A DNA stretch of 64,000 nt, taken from assembly GCF_963556105.2 (NCBI RefSeq), contig NZ_OY829945.1, forward strand, positions 298,501 through 362,500, given 5' to 3'. The DNA comes from an uncultured Tolumonas sp. (GTDB lineage: Bacteria > Pseudomonadota > Gammaproteobacteria > Enterobacterales > Aeromonadaceae). Below, in pieces: positions 35,351 through 43,472 of the stretch. Both the position numbers and the translations under genes were made by a program. Below the pieces are notes generated by a model. That model was given only the letters and a program-made list of their open reading frames with translations. It was not told the origin of the DNA and ran no database searches. Numbering within the stretch: position 1 is the stretch's first letter; the number at the start of each line of letters is the position of its first letter.

Positions 35351-37081
35351 TCAGCGACTGCCATCAGCCAATAAATACAACTTGCGCCAGAAAAAACGGT
35401 TCAGCCCCATCACAAACAGACACATAATGCCGATGCCCAGCGCGATGCGGTGGAAATCACCGGCATCGGTCATTTGTTTGATATAGCTGCCAAGCCCGTT
35501 GGCCATCAGGGTGGTTTTACCCCAAGTGACATATTCCGCCACGATACTGGCGTTCCACGAACCACCACTGGCGGTGATGGCTCCAGTTACATAGGCTGGG
35601 AAGATCGCTGGCAGGTAAATACGTTTCCATTTTAACCAGCCGCGAACCCCAAGATTGTCTGCGGCTAGGCGTAATTCAGTCGGGATCGCCGACGCTCCGG
35701 CGACCACGTTAAACAAGATGTACCACTGCGTACCAAACACCATCAGCGGGCTTAACCAGATGTTCGGGTTCAGATTTAATGATACCAGTGCAAAGACCAC
35801 TAACGGGAACATCAGGTTGACCGGGAAGGCAGCTAAAAACTGTGCCACCGCTTGTACGCGTTGTGAGTAACGCGGGTTCAGTCCGATCCAGATGGCAATC
35901 GGCACCCAAATCAGTGATGCGAGACCAATCAACAGTAATACCCGCGTCAGTGTGAGCAAACCAAGGCCTGCGACATGTAACGCTTCCTGCCAACCAACAT
36001 CGCTGTGTACAAATATAATCAGACGCACCAAGGCGACCAACCCTGCCAGCAGTAATAACAGTTCCCAAACGCGAGTCCAGTGAGAGTATTGCTGTGCCGG
36101 TTTGGCTTTTACCGACGTGCCGTCATAACGACGGGGAAACCAGTTCAACGCACGGCGTAATTGTGACCAGACAAAATGAGAAAAAGCGTGTGTCCAGGCA
36201 TTGTTGCGTAACATATCCAGCAACCACGAACGCTGTGCGGTGTCACCTTGGGATTCCTCAAAGCGAAATTTGTCGGCCCATGCCAGCAACGGGCGGAAAA
36301 ACAATTGATCATAGAGCAGAATGCCCGTCAGCATCGCCGCAATCGCCCATGCGATCGCGCTGACGTTACGCGCCTTGATGGCAACGGCGATATAAGAGCC
36401 AATGCCGGGCAGTTTGATATCTTGGCCAGCGACAGAAATTGCTTCCGCCGCGACCAGAAAGAACCAGCCACCGGACATCGACATCATCATGTTCCACAAC
36501 AGACCGGGCATGGCAAAGGGCAGCTCCAGTCGCCAGAATCGTTGCCAGCCCGACAGACGGAAGATATTGGCGGCTTCATTTAATTCAGCGGGAATAGTGC
36601 GAAATGACTGATACAGGCTGAATGCCATGTTCCATGCTTGCGAGGTAAAAATCGCAAAAATGGCCGCGCATTCTACCCCCAATAAATTACCGGGGAACAG
36701 CGCGATAAAAGGTGCTACCGCAATGGCTTGAAAGCCCAAAATGGGCACCGATTGCAGTACATCCAGCATTGGGATCATCGCTTTTTCGGCGGTGCGGTAT
36801 TTTGCGGCGATAGCGGCAAACAGAAAGCTGAATAACAACGAACAACCAAGCGCCATAAACATCCGCAAGATGGTGCGTAGCAGATAATAGGGCAGATAAA
36901 CCGGATCGAGTGACACCGCTAAGGCATCACCCACCACAAACGGTCGGCTCATCTGGGTGGCGCCATAAGCCAAGAGTACTAACAACGATAAAAGCAGGGG
37001 TAACAACACCCAACTCAGCCGATTCGGTGCAGCGTGCAAAACCGATTGTTCATGGTGACGCGGATTGAACAATTCAAACAT
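35351..37081 (-). CDS. Fused two-domain NitT/TauT-type ABC permease
   Basis: A 576-residue membrane protein with two permease units in one chain, each with an EAA-type loop: EAANIFRLSGWQRFWRLELP (near 195-215) and LAADNLGVRGWLKWKRIYLPAIFPAYV (near 470-500). About 12 hydrophobic helices are visible, six per half, with a hydrophilic linker near 310-345. Together with the ATPase encoded next it makes a complete transporter except for a binding protein. The start is at 37081, where MFELFNPRHH begins and AGGG lies upstream; the frame is open 24 codons further. The substrate is not known. The long 5' region carries two structured elements described below. Confidence 0.88.
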   Translation of the reverse strand: MFELFNPRHHEQSVLHAAPNRLSWVLLPLLLSLLVLLAYGATQMSRPFVVGDALAVSLDPVYLPYYLLRTILRMFMALGCSLLFSFLFAAIAAKYRTAEKAMIPMLDVLQSVPILGFQAIAVAPFIALFPGNLLGVECAAIFAIFTSQAWNMAFSLYQSFRTIPAELNEAANIFRLSGWQRFWRLELPFAMPGLLWNMMMSMSGGWFFLVAAEAISVAGQDIKLPGIGSYIAVAIKARNVSAIAWAIAAMLTGILLYDQLFFRPLLAWADKFRFEESQGDTAQRSWLLDMLRNNAWTHAFSHFVWSQLRRALNWFPRRYDGTSVKAKPAQQYSHWTRVWELLLLLAGLVALVRLIIFVHSDVGWQEALHVAGLGLLTLTRVLLLIGLASLIWVPIAIWIGLNPRYSQRVQAVAQFLAAFPVNLMFPLVVFALVSLNLNPNIWLSPLMVFGTQWYILFNVVAGASAIPTELRLAADNLGVRGWLKWKRIYLPAIFPAYVTGAITASGGSWNASIVAEYVTWGKTTLMANGLGSYIKQMTDAGDFHRIALGIGIMCLFVMGLNRFFWRKLYLLADGSR

Positions 37082-37207
37082 ATTGACCCTGTTTACAACT
37101 GACAGCTCAAAGCATTGCCCGCTGTTTTGTGCGCAACACAAAAGCAGGAGCAAAACGCTGACTGGCGTTTAGAAACGCGATACTGTTATAAGGGAAGCGA
37201 AGGACAA

Positions 37208-37312
37208 GTCAGTGCATTGACTGATCGTTGTCGAGGCTACCCGCCATAGCGGCAGGGCAGCAACAGGTGAGACCTATGGTTGCCTTGCCAGTGCGTGGCC
37301 GATGCATAATCG
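37208..37312. other. Chain of five hairpins in the leader of the ABC operon
   Basis: Five adjacent stems fit in 105 bp: GTCA-N6-TGAC (37208-37221), CCGC-CATA-GCGG (37241-37252), GGCAGGGC...GCCTTGCC with an inner AGGT-GAG-ACCT (37251-37289), GCCA-GTGCG-TGGC (37287-37299) and CGAT-GCATA-ATCG (37300-37312). Such dense folding suggests a structured RNA, most likely on the minus strand as part of the permease 5' leader. I could not match it to a known riboswitch class. Confidence 0.4.
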
Positions 37313-37457
37313 ACTACTGGGACTATCCACAGATTAAAGACTCCGGAAATAAAGACGGCGCGAATCTACCACGACTTGCCGAGCGGCTCCAGTTACAGAT
37401 TGTACAAACAACAATAATTCATCGTTTTGTCATCTGATGTGCAGAGAGACTCCATAT

Positions 37458-37612
37458 ATAAAAAAAGAGAACCGACCAGCCTGATCGGTTCTCTTCAATT
37501 TAACTGCTGACTGCAGGTGAAAGCTCAGCAAACCACTATGACATCAACGACAAAGCACAGTCATGACTGTGCCTGATGTTTTCCCTTGTCCCCGGTTACT
37601 TTCACCTGTTGG
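37458..37612 (-). ncRNA. Candidate structured RNA with intrinsic terminator (fruA-ABC intergenic region)
   Basis: On the minus strand, a 10-bp closing helix (CAGGTGAAAG at 37608-37599 with CTTTCACCTG at 37523-37514) encloses a second helix of 6 bp (ACATCA at 37541-37546 with TGATGT at 37574-37579) and a perfect 18-base palindrome (GCACAGTCATGACTGTGC, 37555-37572). Nineteen bases after the closing helix lies a terminator with an 11-bp stem (37495-37465) followed by a T run on the minus strand. The nested order plus the terminator is unlikely to be chance. It could be a stand-alone small RNA or a riboswitch-like attenuator for the ABC operon 380 bp downstream. No promoter was identified. Confidence 0.5.
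37460..37495 (-). terminator. Intrinsic terminator following the candidate structured RNA
   Basis: Stem AAGAGAACCGA/TCGGTTCTCTT (11 bp) with a 9-base loop, followed on the minus strand by T residues continuing from the stem (about eight in all). Confidence 0.88.
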
Positions 37613-37621
37613 TCAAAAAGC

Positions 37622-37648
37622 AAAAAGCCCCGGCTTATTCAGCCGGGG
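37622..37648 (-). terminator. Terminator of the fruBKA operon
   Basis: On the minus strand, CCCCGGCT-GAATA-AGCCGGGG followed by CTTTTTG; 51 bp after the fruA stop. Confidence 0.9.
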
Positions 37649-37698
37649 AGGGGGCACACAAAAATGGAGGGAGCTCATTCCATTTGTGATGAAACAAA

Positions 37699-39447
37699 TT
37701 AAGCAGTTTGCACTTCCTGAGATGGTTTGATAGTTGCGTACATCAGACCAGTCAGAGCAGAACCAGCAGCGATAGCAACGATATACATCAGAGCATTGCT
37801 GATTGCGCCTGGAATTAACAGTACGAACAGACCACCGTGTGGAGCCATCAGACCACAACCGAACAGCATTGACAGAGCACCAGCCAGTGCGCCACCTGCC
37901 ATTGTTGATGGAATTACACGCATTGGGTCACGTGCTGCGAATGGGATTGCACCTTCAGAGATGAAGCACAGACCCAGTACGAAAGACGCTTTACCAGCTT
38001 CGCGTTCAGAATCGATGAATTTGTTGCGAGCAACGAAAGTAGCGATACCCATACCGATAGCTGGAACCATACCGGCAGCCATAACAGCAGCCATTGGCAA
38101 GCTAGGAACGTTAGGGTTAGAAGCCAGCAGACCAGTACCGAATACATAGGCAACTTTGTTTACTGGGCCACCCAGGTCGAAACACATCATCGCGCCCAGG
38201 ATTACACCCAGCAGGATAGCGTTCGCGCCAGACATACCAGTCAGGAAGCTAGTCAGACCTTTCATGATAGAAGCGATTGGCGTACCAACTACATAGATCA
38301 TTGCCAGACCAGTGATTAAGCTGGCAAACAATGGAATGATCAGGATTGGTTTCAGTGCTTCCATGGTTTGTGGCAGTTTCACGTTATCAGCAATCGCTTT
38401 TGCAGTGTAACCAGCGATGAAACCAGCAACGATACCACCTAAGAAACCAGCGCCGATAGAGCTTGCCAGCATACCGCCGATCAAACCTGGTGCCAGACCT
38501 GGACGGTCAGCGATAGAGAACGCGATGAAACCAGCCATAACTGGAACCATCAGAGCAAACGCAGACGCACCACCGATTTTCATCAGGGCAGCAGCCATGG
38601 TGCCTTCTTCTTTAAACGCAGTGATACCAAACACGAATGACAGCGCGATCAGCAGACCACCTGCAACCACGATTGGCAGCATGTGAGATACACCGGTCAT
38701 CAAATGTTTGTAAACGCCTGGCAGTTCAGCTTTACCTGAAGAACCAGAAGAAGCACCAGCAGCGCTACCTTTGAATACAGTCTCATTGGCCAGAGCGTGG
38801 TCCATTTCCTGAGCGGTTTTCTTCAGGGCTGCGCCAGTGCTGGTTTTGTACAGTTTTTTGCCCGCGAAACGGGACAGATCCAACTCGATATCGGCAGCGA
38901 TGATAACAACATCAGCCTGCGCGATTTCGTCAGCAGTCAGTGCGTTTTTAGCACCAACAGAGCCGCGAGTTTCGACTTTGATCCAGTAACCACGTTTTTT
39001 TGCCTCTTCTTCCAGTGCTTCGGCAGCCATAAAAGTATGGGCAACCCCTGTTGGACAGGCGGTTATAGCAACGATACGTTTGCTCATGGGGGACACCTTG
39101 GGTTTCTCTTGGGTTTGCTGAGAAGCAACCGCTGCAGCTGACGTCACTGTCGCTGCTGCGGCTGCCGTTTGTAGGAAAGCTTTTGCGTCCGGGATTGCAT
39201 CGCTGACATCGGCTTGATAAACACGTTTGCCGGTAAAGCGATTAACATCAATGTTGTTACCAGCAACGACGACCAGATCAGCGGAGCTGATTTCATCAAC
39301 GGTCAGTAATTTTGCTGGTTCAACGCTGTTATGACATTCAACTACGGCATTCCAACCCAGGGATGCAGCCGCTTTTTCCAGAAGACCTGCGGCGATAACA
39401 CTGTTGGCAATGCCACTCGGACAAGAGGTGACAATTACAATATTCAT
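37699..39447 (-). CDS. fruA: Fructose-specific PTS enzyme IIB'BC (FruA)
   Basis: A 582-residue transporter (E. coli 563). The N-terminal B' domain (about 1-100) and the B domain (about 125-220) each have the P-loop-like cysteine motif: TSCPSGIANS and ITACPTGVAHTFMAAEAL. A linker rich in Ala/Ser/Gly (about 222-242) leads to the IIC domain (about 250-575) with GVSHMLPIVVAGGLLIALSF and MCFDLGGPVNKVAYVFG. It takes up fructose as fructose-1-phosphate, receiving phosphate from FruB. Last gene of fruBKA, 11 bp after fruK, with a strong terminator. Confidence 0.96.
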   Translation of the reverse strand: MNIVIVTSCPSGIANSVIAAGLLEKAAASLGWNAVVECHNSVEPAKLLTVDEISSADLVVVAGNNIDVNRFTGKRVYQADVSDAIPDAKAFLQTAAAAATVTSAAAVASQQTQEKPKVSPMSKRIVAITACPTGVAHTFMAAEALEEEAKKRGYWIKVETRGSVGAKNALTADEIAQADVVIIAADIELDLSRFAGKKLYKTSTGAALKKTAQEMDHALANETVFKGSAAGASSGSSGKAELPGVYKHLMTGVSHMLPIVVAGGLLIALSFVFGITAFKEEGTMAAALMKIGGASAFALMVPVMAGFIAFSIADRPGLAPGLIGGMLASSIGAGFLGGIVAGFIAGYTAKAIADNVKLPQTMEALKPILIIPLFASLITGLAMIYVVGTPIASIMKGLTSFLTGMSGANAILLGVILGAMMCFDLGGPVNKVAYVFGTGLLASNPNVPSLPMAAVMAAGMVPAIGMGIATFVARNKFIDSEREAGKASFVLGLCFISEGAIPFAARDPMRVIPSTMAGGALAGALSMLFGCGLMAPHGGLFVLLIPGAISNALMYIVAIAAGSALTGLMYATIKPSQEVQTA

Positions 39448-39458
39448 AAGTTTATTCC

Positions 39459-40397
39459 TTAACTTAATCTTTTAACGTCAATACGGGCCATCATGTCGGC
39501 CAGTTGCTGTTTGTTCGGAACACCCACACCAATTTGGGTAACAGCCAATGCAGAAACGGCGGAGGCAAGGCGCAGGATTTGTTCTTTATCCATACCTTGG
39601 CTTAAACCCCAGGCAAAACCAGCGACCATGGAATCACCGGCACCGACGGTGCTGACCACTTCCATGCGTGGCGGTTTAGCAGCCCACCATTCATTATCCG
39701 CTAACCACAGAACTCCATCCGGACCACGGGAAATCACCACGTTGGTGATACCTGCAGCACGCAGTTTTTCTGCTTCAGCACGCAAATCTGCTTCGGTATC
39801 CAGTGGACGGCCAGCCCATTCAGCCAGTTCAACTTCGTTTGGCTTGATGAGGAATGGTTTGGCTTCCAGACCTTTAACCAGTGCATGTTTACTGCTATCG
39901 AACAGCACTTTCGCACCCTTCTGTTGCAGTTTTGCGATCAAATCACGGCTGGCTTCAGCACTGATACCGCGTGGCAGACTACCTGCCATCACAATGTATT
40001 CGTACTGTTCTGCCTGACGTAACAGATGAGCTTCAAATTCTTTCAACTCATCGTCTGCAACCGCTACACCTGGGAAGTTCAAATCGGTAACTTCACCGTT
40101 GTCTTCCACCATTTTGACGTTAATACGGGTATCGCCTGGTACAGCCATAAAGTGATCTTTGATGCCACATTGGGCAAACAAATCACGGAAAGCCTGCTGG
40201 TTGCCAGCACCTAAAATGCCGGACACTGCGACATTAGCACCCAGATCACGCAATACGCGCGCAACATTGATGCCTTTACCTGCCGGATGCAGACTGCCTG
40301 ATTTGACCACGTTAACGCTGCCAACCTGGATTTGGTCGATATGACCCGTTAAATCCAGCGCAGGGTTAAGGGTCACAGTCAGCAAAGGCTTACTCAT
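39459..40397 (-). CDS. fruK: 1-phosphofructokinase FruK
   Basis: A 312-residue PfkB-family sugar kinase. The N-terminal GHIDQIQVGSVN and HPAGKGINVARVLRDLG motif and the C-terminal catalytic motif VGAGDSMVAGFAWG (Asp base) are intact. It phosphorylates fructose-1-phosphate to fructose-1,6-bisphosphate. The start overlaps the end of fruB by 8 bases. In Cra-type regulation its substrate, fructose-1-phosphate, is the inducer. Confidence 0.95.
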   Translation of the reverse strand: MSKPLLTVTLNPALDLTGHIDQIQVGSVNVVKSGSLHPAGKGINVARVLRDLGANVAVSGILGAGNQQAFRDLFAQCGIKDHFMAVPGDTRINVKMVEDNGEVTDLNFPGVAVADDELKEFEAHLLRQAEQYEYIVMAGSLPRGISAEASRDLIAKLQQKGAKVLFDSSKHALVKGLEAKPFLIKPNEVELAEWAGRPLDTEADLRAEAEKLRAAGITNVVISRGPDGVLWLADNEWWAAKPPRMEVVSTVGAGDSMVAGFAWGLSQGMDKEQILRLASAVSALAVTQIGVGVPNKQQLADMMARIDVKRLS

Positions 40398-41520
40398 GAC
40401 CGGCTCCTTCGCCTAAACCATCGGCGATTGATTGACCAATTTTGCTAATGGCTTGCTGTGCATCATCACCTTTAGCGATAAATTGCAGGCGATGACCACT
40501 TTTAACGCCCAAGCTGACCAGTTTCATCAAGCTCTTCGCGTTAACTGATTTGCCATCACCGTCTAGGTTGGCAACCCAGATTTCACTTTGGAATTCTTTT
40601 GCTACTTTCACCAGCGTCGCACTTGGACGGGCATGCAGACCATGTGGGTTAGTGATGGTGAACACGCCTTCCAAACCTTCGATTGGTTTTTCAGTCAGCA
40701 GCTTGATGGCTTTCATGCTGTCTGCAGCCCACAGTTGAGCTACGTTTTGTTCACTGATCATGTCAACCAGACGCTCTAATACTGGTTTGTGCAGCGCATC
40801 TTGAGCCGCGATCAATAACAAACCTTGTACGGGTTGGCCGGCGTGTTGGAATGGCACTACAGGACGAACTAAAGACACTGCAGTACGTTTTACGCCAACA
40901 TTCGTGCGTGCTAACCACAGTCCTTGACCCATCCATACAGGCGTGGATGCTTGAACGGTTGCTGTGCCACTGCTTTCCAGTGCGCCAGTGTTCTGCAGTA
41001 ATGCACAGGCTGCTGATTGCAGACCCAGAATGTCTTGTGCAGAAGCTTGCAGTTGAATGGTGCTGCTATCCAACAACAGAGTTGGTGTTGGTTTTTGGCC
41101 GCTTAGCAATTTGGCTAAATCGGCAGTGCTGTTACAGCGTTTCAGGTAATCAGCAACAGAATCATCCGCCAGTACACGGGTCAGTTGACGCAGAATGCCC
41201 AGATGTTCGTCTGAACGTGCAGCGATACCGATAACCACGTGTGCAATCTGACCATCGCCCCAGTTAACACCGTCAGCGAAATGTAATACGCGAACACCGG
41301 TTTGTTTAACCTGTTCACGGGTATCTGTCGTTCCATGAGGAATGGCAATGCCATTACCCAGATAGGTCGAGTTCTGAGTTTCACGACGCAACATACCATC
41401 AACGTATGGTGCTTCGATCAGACCCGCGTCAACCATTTTCTGTGCCACCATACGAATCGCGCTTTGCTTATCGTCGGCTTTGGCCCCCAATTGAATATCT
41501 TGTTCCGCCAGTGTCAGCAT
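40390..41520 (-). CDS. fruB: Fructose PTS IIA-HPr fusion FruB (FPr)
   Basis: A 376-residue fusion (E. coli 376). Residues 1-145 form the IIA domain with the phospho-His in GIAIPHGTTDT, residues about 150-275 the central M domain, and 285-376 an HPr domain with the phospho-His in NPHGLHARPSAT. It carries phosphate from enzyme I to FruA. It is the first gene of fruBKA and is divergent from cra/fruR across a 267-bp region with three Cra-type sites. Confidence 0.96.
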   Translation of the reverse strand: MLTLAEQDIQLGAKADDKQSAIRMVAQKMVDAGLIEAPYVDGMLRRETQNSTYLGNGIAIPHGTTDTREQVKQTGVRVLHFADGVNWGDGQIAHVVIGIAARSDEHLGILRQLTRVLADDSVADYLKRCNSTADLAKLLSGQKPTPTLLLDSSTIQLQASAQDILGLQSAACALLQNTGALESSGTATVQASTPVWMGQGLWLARTNVGVKRTAVSLVRPVVPFQHAGQPVQGLLLIAAQDALHKPVLERLVDMISEQNVAQLWAADSMKAIKLLTEKPIEGLEGVFTITNPHGLHARPSATLVKVAKEFQSEIWVANLDGDGKSVNAKSLMKLVSLGVKSGHRLQFIAKGDDAQQAISKIGQSIADGLGEGAGHE

Positions 41521-41577
41521 GGCGTGTACCTCTCTTATAGTTGTGTCAGATATAAAACATAGAACAAATCGTCGAAC

Positions 41578-41589
41578 TCAAACGATTCA
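41578..41589. promoter_or_regulatory. Cra (FruR) operator 1, upstream of fruB
   Basis: TCAAACGATTCA; its complement TGAATCGTTTGA matches the Cra consensus TGAAWCGNTTNA in 11-12 positions. It is 58 bp from the fruB start. Confidence 0.8.
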
Positions 41590-41663
41590 CTCACATCCTA
41601 TTCTGATCCATTTGTTGCAACTTTGGGTAGCAAGTTTGCAACTCTCATTTGCCAAAAAGTTGA

Positions 41664-41675
41664 TTAATCGTTTCA
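41664..41675. promoter_or_regulatory. Cra (FruR) operator 2
   Basis: TTAATCGTTTCA, one mismatch to the Cra consensus TGAATCGTTTCA. Confidence 0.75.
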
Positions 41676-41683
41676 GTTCATAT

Positions 41684-41699
41684 GCTGTATCGTTTCAGC
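41684..41699. promoter_or_regulatory. Cra (FruR) operator 3
   Basis: GCTGTATCGTTTCAGC, with the outer GCTG/CAGC arms matching the extended Cra consensus; 89 bp before the cra start and 22 bp from operator 2 (two helical turns), suited to autoregulation. Confidence 0.8.
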
Positions 41700-41787
41700 T
41701 AGATATTCAAGAGCTGGTTATTGTATAATCACCAGTAATTTGATGTGGTGCACATTTACGGCAGCAAAAATGATAAATGGGGGTCGC

Positions 41788-42786
41788 ATGAAGCTTGAAG
41801 AGATCGCACGCCTGGCCGGCGTATCTCGTACAACGGCGAGCTATGTGGTGAACGGTAAAGCTGAACAACATCGCATCAGTGAAAAAACCCGTGAACGGGT
41901 GATGGCGGTGGTAAATCAGTATAACTATAAACCTGATCAGGCAGCGACCGCACTGCGATTAGGGAGTAGCCGACTGTTTGGTTTTATTTTACCTGATTTA
42001 GAAAATACCAGTTACGCGCGCTTAGCAAAATTGCTGGAAGCGGGGGCTCGTACACACGGTTTTCAGCTGATTATTACCTGTTCCGACGATGATCCAGAAA
42101 CAGAAAAATCGCTGGCAGAAATGCTGACCTCGCGTCGGATTGATGCCCTGCTCGTATCTACCGTGTTAGATCCATATAACGATTTCTACCCTCGGTTACA
42201 GCAAAAAGGCTTGCCGGTGATCGCGATTGACCGTGCCTTGGATGATGAAAAATTTGCCTCGGTTATCAGTGAAGACTTGGATGGCGCGATCAAACTAACG
42301 AATTCATTATTATCACCGTTGCCAGCCAGTATTGGTTTATTAGGTGCAGTGCCAGAGTTAGGGATATCGCACGAGCGTGAACGTGGATTTCGTGCCGCAT
42401 TGCGCTCAGTAGATATGCAAGCTGAGCCGTTAATTGCCTATGGTGAACACTTTAGCCGCAGTGAAGGTGCACGCATCTGTGCTGACTGGATTGCTCGTGG
42501 CGTTATGCCGGAGGCATTGGTCACCACCTCGTATGTGTTGCTGGAAGGTGTTTTGGATACCTTACGCGAATATCCGGAATTGATGCAAAAAACACGATTG
42601 GCCACTTTTGGTGACAATCAATTATTGGATTTTCTGCCCGTGAACGTCAATGCATTACCGCAGCAGTTATCACTGATCGCTGAGCGGGCATTGGCATTAG
42701 CGTTAGCGGCAACCACTGAACATAATTACACCCCAGGAATTGAGGTGATCCCCCGTCGCCTTAAAGTCCGGAGTAATGCTGGGTAG
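41788..42786 (+). CDS. fruR: LacI-family catabolite repressor/activator Cra (FruR)
   Basis: A 332-residue LacI-type regulator (E. coli FruR 334). The DNA-binding domain begins MKLEEIARLAGVSRTTASYVVNGKA, matching FruR closely, and the effector domain has GFILPDLENTSYARLAKLLE, DRALDDEKFASVI and LATFGDNQLLDFLP. FruR binds fructose-1-phosphate and then leaves DNA. The start is set at 41788 because of the family N-terminus and the GGGGG upstream; codons from 41740 are open but unrelated. Compared with E. coli, where cra is far from fruBKA, here it is divergent to the operon, as in vibrios and pseudomonads. Confidence 0.94.
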   Translation: MKLEEIARLAGVSRTTASYVVNGKAEQHRISEKTRERVMAVVNQYNYKPDQAATALRLGSSRLFGFILPDLENTSYARLAKLLEAGARTHGFQLIITCSDDDPETEKSLAEMLTSRRIDALLVSTVLDPYNDFYPRLQQKGLPVIAIDRALDDEKFASVISEDLDGAIKLTNSLLSPLPASIGLLGAVPELGISHERERGFRAALRSVDMQAEPLIAYGEHFSRSEGARICADWIARGVMPEALVTTSYVLLEGVLDTLREYPELMQKTRLATFGDNQLLDFLPVNVNALPQQLSLIAERALALALAATTEHNYTPGIEVIPRRLKVRSNAG

Positions 42787-42860
42787 GCGCTGTGTTGCAC
42801 AGCGCAGAAGAAGACAATTGCCGTAATCTTATTCTGAACAGTACAGGTATGGAGCGTAAC

Positions 42861-43328
42861 ATGAAGATAGCAATGGCTAGTGACCATGCAGGTTTTTCTC
42901 TGAAAGAAGAGATCAAAGCGTATCTGCAAAGCCAAGGACACGAAGTATTGGATTTTGGTGCTCACAGTGAAGATGCCTGTGATCTGCCTGACTCCGTTTA
43001 TCCCGCTTCATTAGCCGTCGGTGAAGGTAAAGCCGATCGTGGTATTTTTGTCGATGGTGTCGGTTACGGCAGCGCGATGATTGCGAATAAAATTTACGGT
43101 GTGTATGCCGCGGTCTGTCAGGATCCGTTCTGTGCCAATCTGGCTCGTTCACACTCGGATACCAACGTGCTGTGTATCGGCGGTAAGATCATCGGTTCTG
43201 CAATTGCGATGGAAATTGTAAAAACCTGGATGACGACAGAATATCTGGGCCATACCGAAGAGAAATATCGTCGCCGGGTAGGCAAAGTGGTCGCGATTGC
43301 TGAAAAACACCTGCAAAAGCTGGTCTGA
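42861..43328 (+). CDS. RpiB/LacA/LacB-family sugar-phosphate isomerase lacking the catalytic Cys
   Basis: A 155-residue protein of the RpiB family, with the N-terminal ASDHAGFSLKEEIKAYL and the later ANK-YGVYAAVCQDPF-ANLARSHSDTNVLCIGGK segments. In E. coli RpiB the catalytic Cys66 lies in ICGTGIG; here the equivalent segment reads VDGVGYG, with Asp65 at that place. The general acid His (His98) is kept. Mycobacterial RpiB also lacks this Cys but uses a Glu further on, so activity is possible but the substrate may differ from ribose-5-phosphate. GGAGC lies before the ATG at 42861; 23 upstream codons are open but unrelated. It follows cra by 74 bp and may be co-transcribed with it. Confidence 0.85.
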   Translation: MKIAMASDHAGFSLKEEIKAYLQSQGHEVLDFGAHSEDACDLPDSVYPASLAVGEGKADRGIFVDGVGYGSAMIANKIYGVYAAVCQDPFCANLARSHSDTNVLCIGGKIIGSAIAMEIVKTWMTTEYLGHTEEKYRRRVGKVVAIAEKHLQKLV

Positions 43329-43472
43329 TCGGTTAATGCGTGAGCAGCGATGAAGGTTGCTCACGCAGCATAAATCTTAGAAAACGGGAATCATCTCTAC
43401 AGATGATGGATTGTGTTTCCCGCTAAAAGCACGTCTAATCTGCTTTCATCTCCTTCCATTTATTTTGGTCCT

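Larger units (their letters stand above)
37082..37698. other. 617-bp intergenic region between the ABC permease and fruA, with two structured elements
   Basis: No convincing gene. From right to left (minus-strand sense) it holds the fruA terminator (37622-37648), a nested fold with its own terminator (37465-37608), about 150 bp of plain sequence, and a chain of hairpins (37208-37312) ending about 130 bp before the permease start. A 69-codon plus-strand frame at 37228-37437 has no ribosome-binding site and overlaps the hairpin chain. Confidence 0.7.

Noticed and set aside
37208-37312. Known riboswitch (TPP, FMN, cobalamin, Mn2+, guanidine) in the ABC leader
   Set aside because: The conserved core motifs of these classes are absent on both strands; a GAGACC on the plus strand resembles part of the Mn2+ class but the matching GGGGAGTAG half is missing.
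37228-37437. 69-codon plus-strand open frame in the ABC/fruA gap
   Set aside because: No ribosome-binding site, and it overlaps the hairpin chain; better explained as non-coding.
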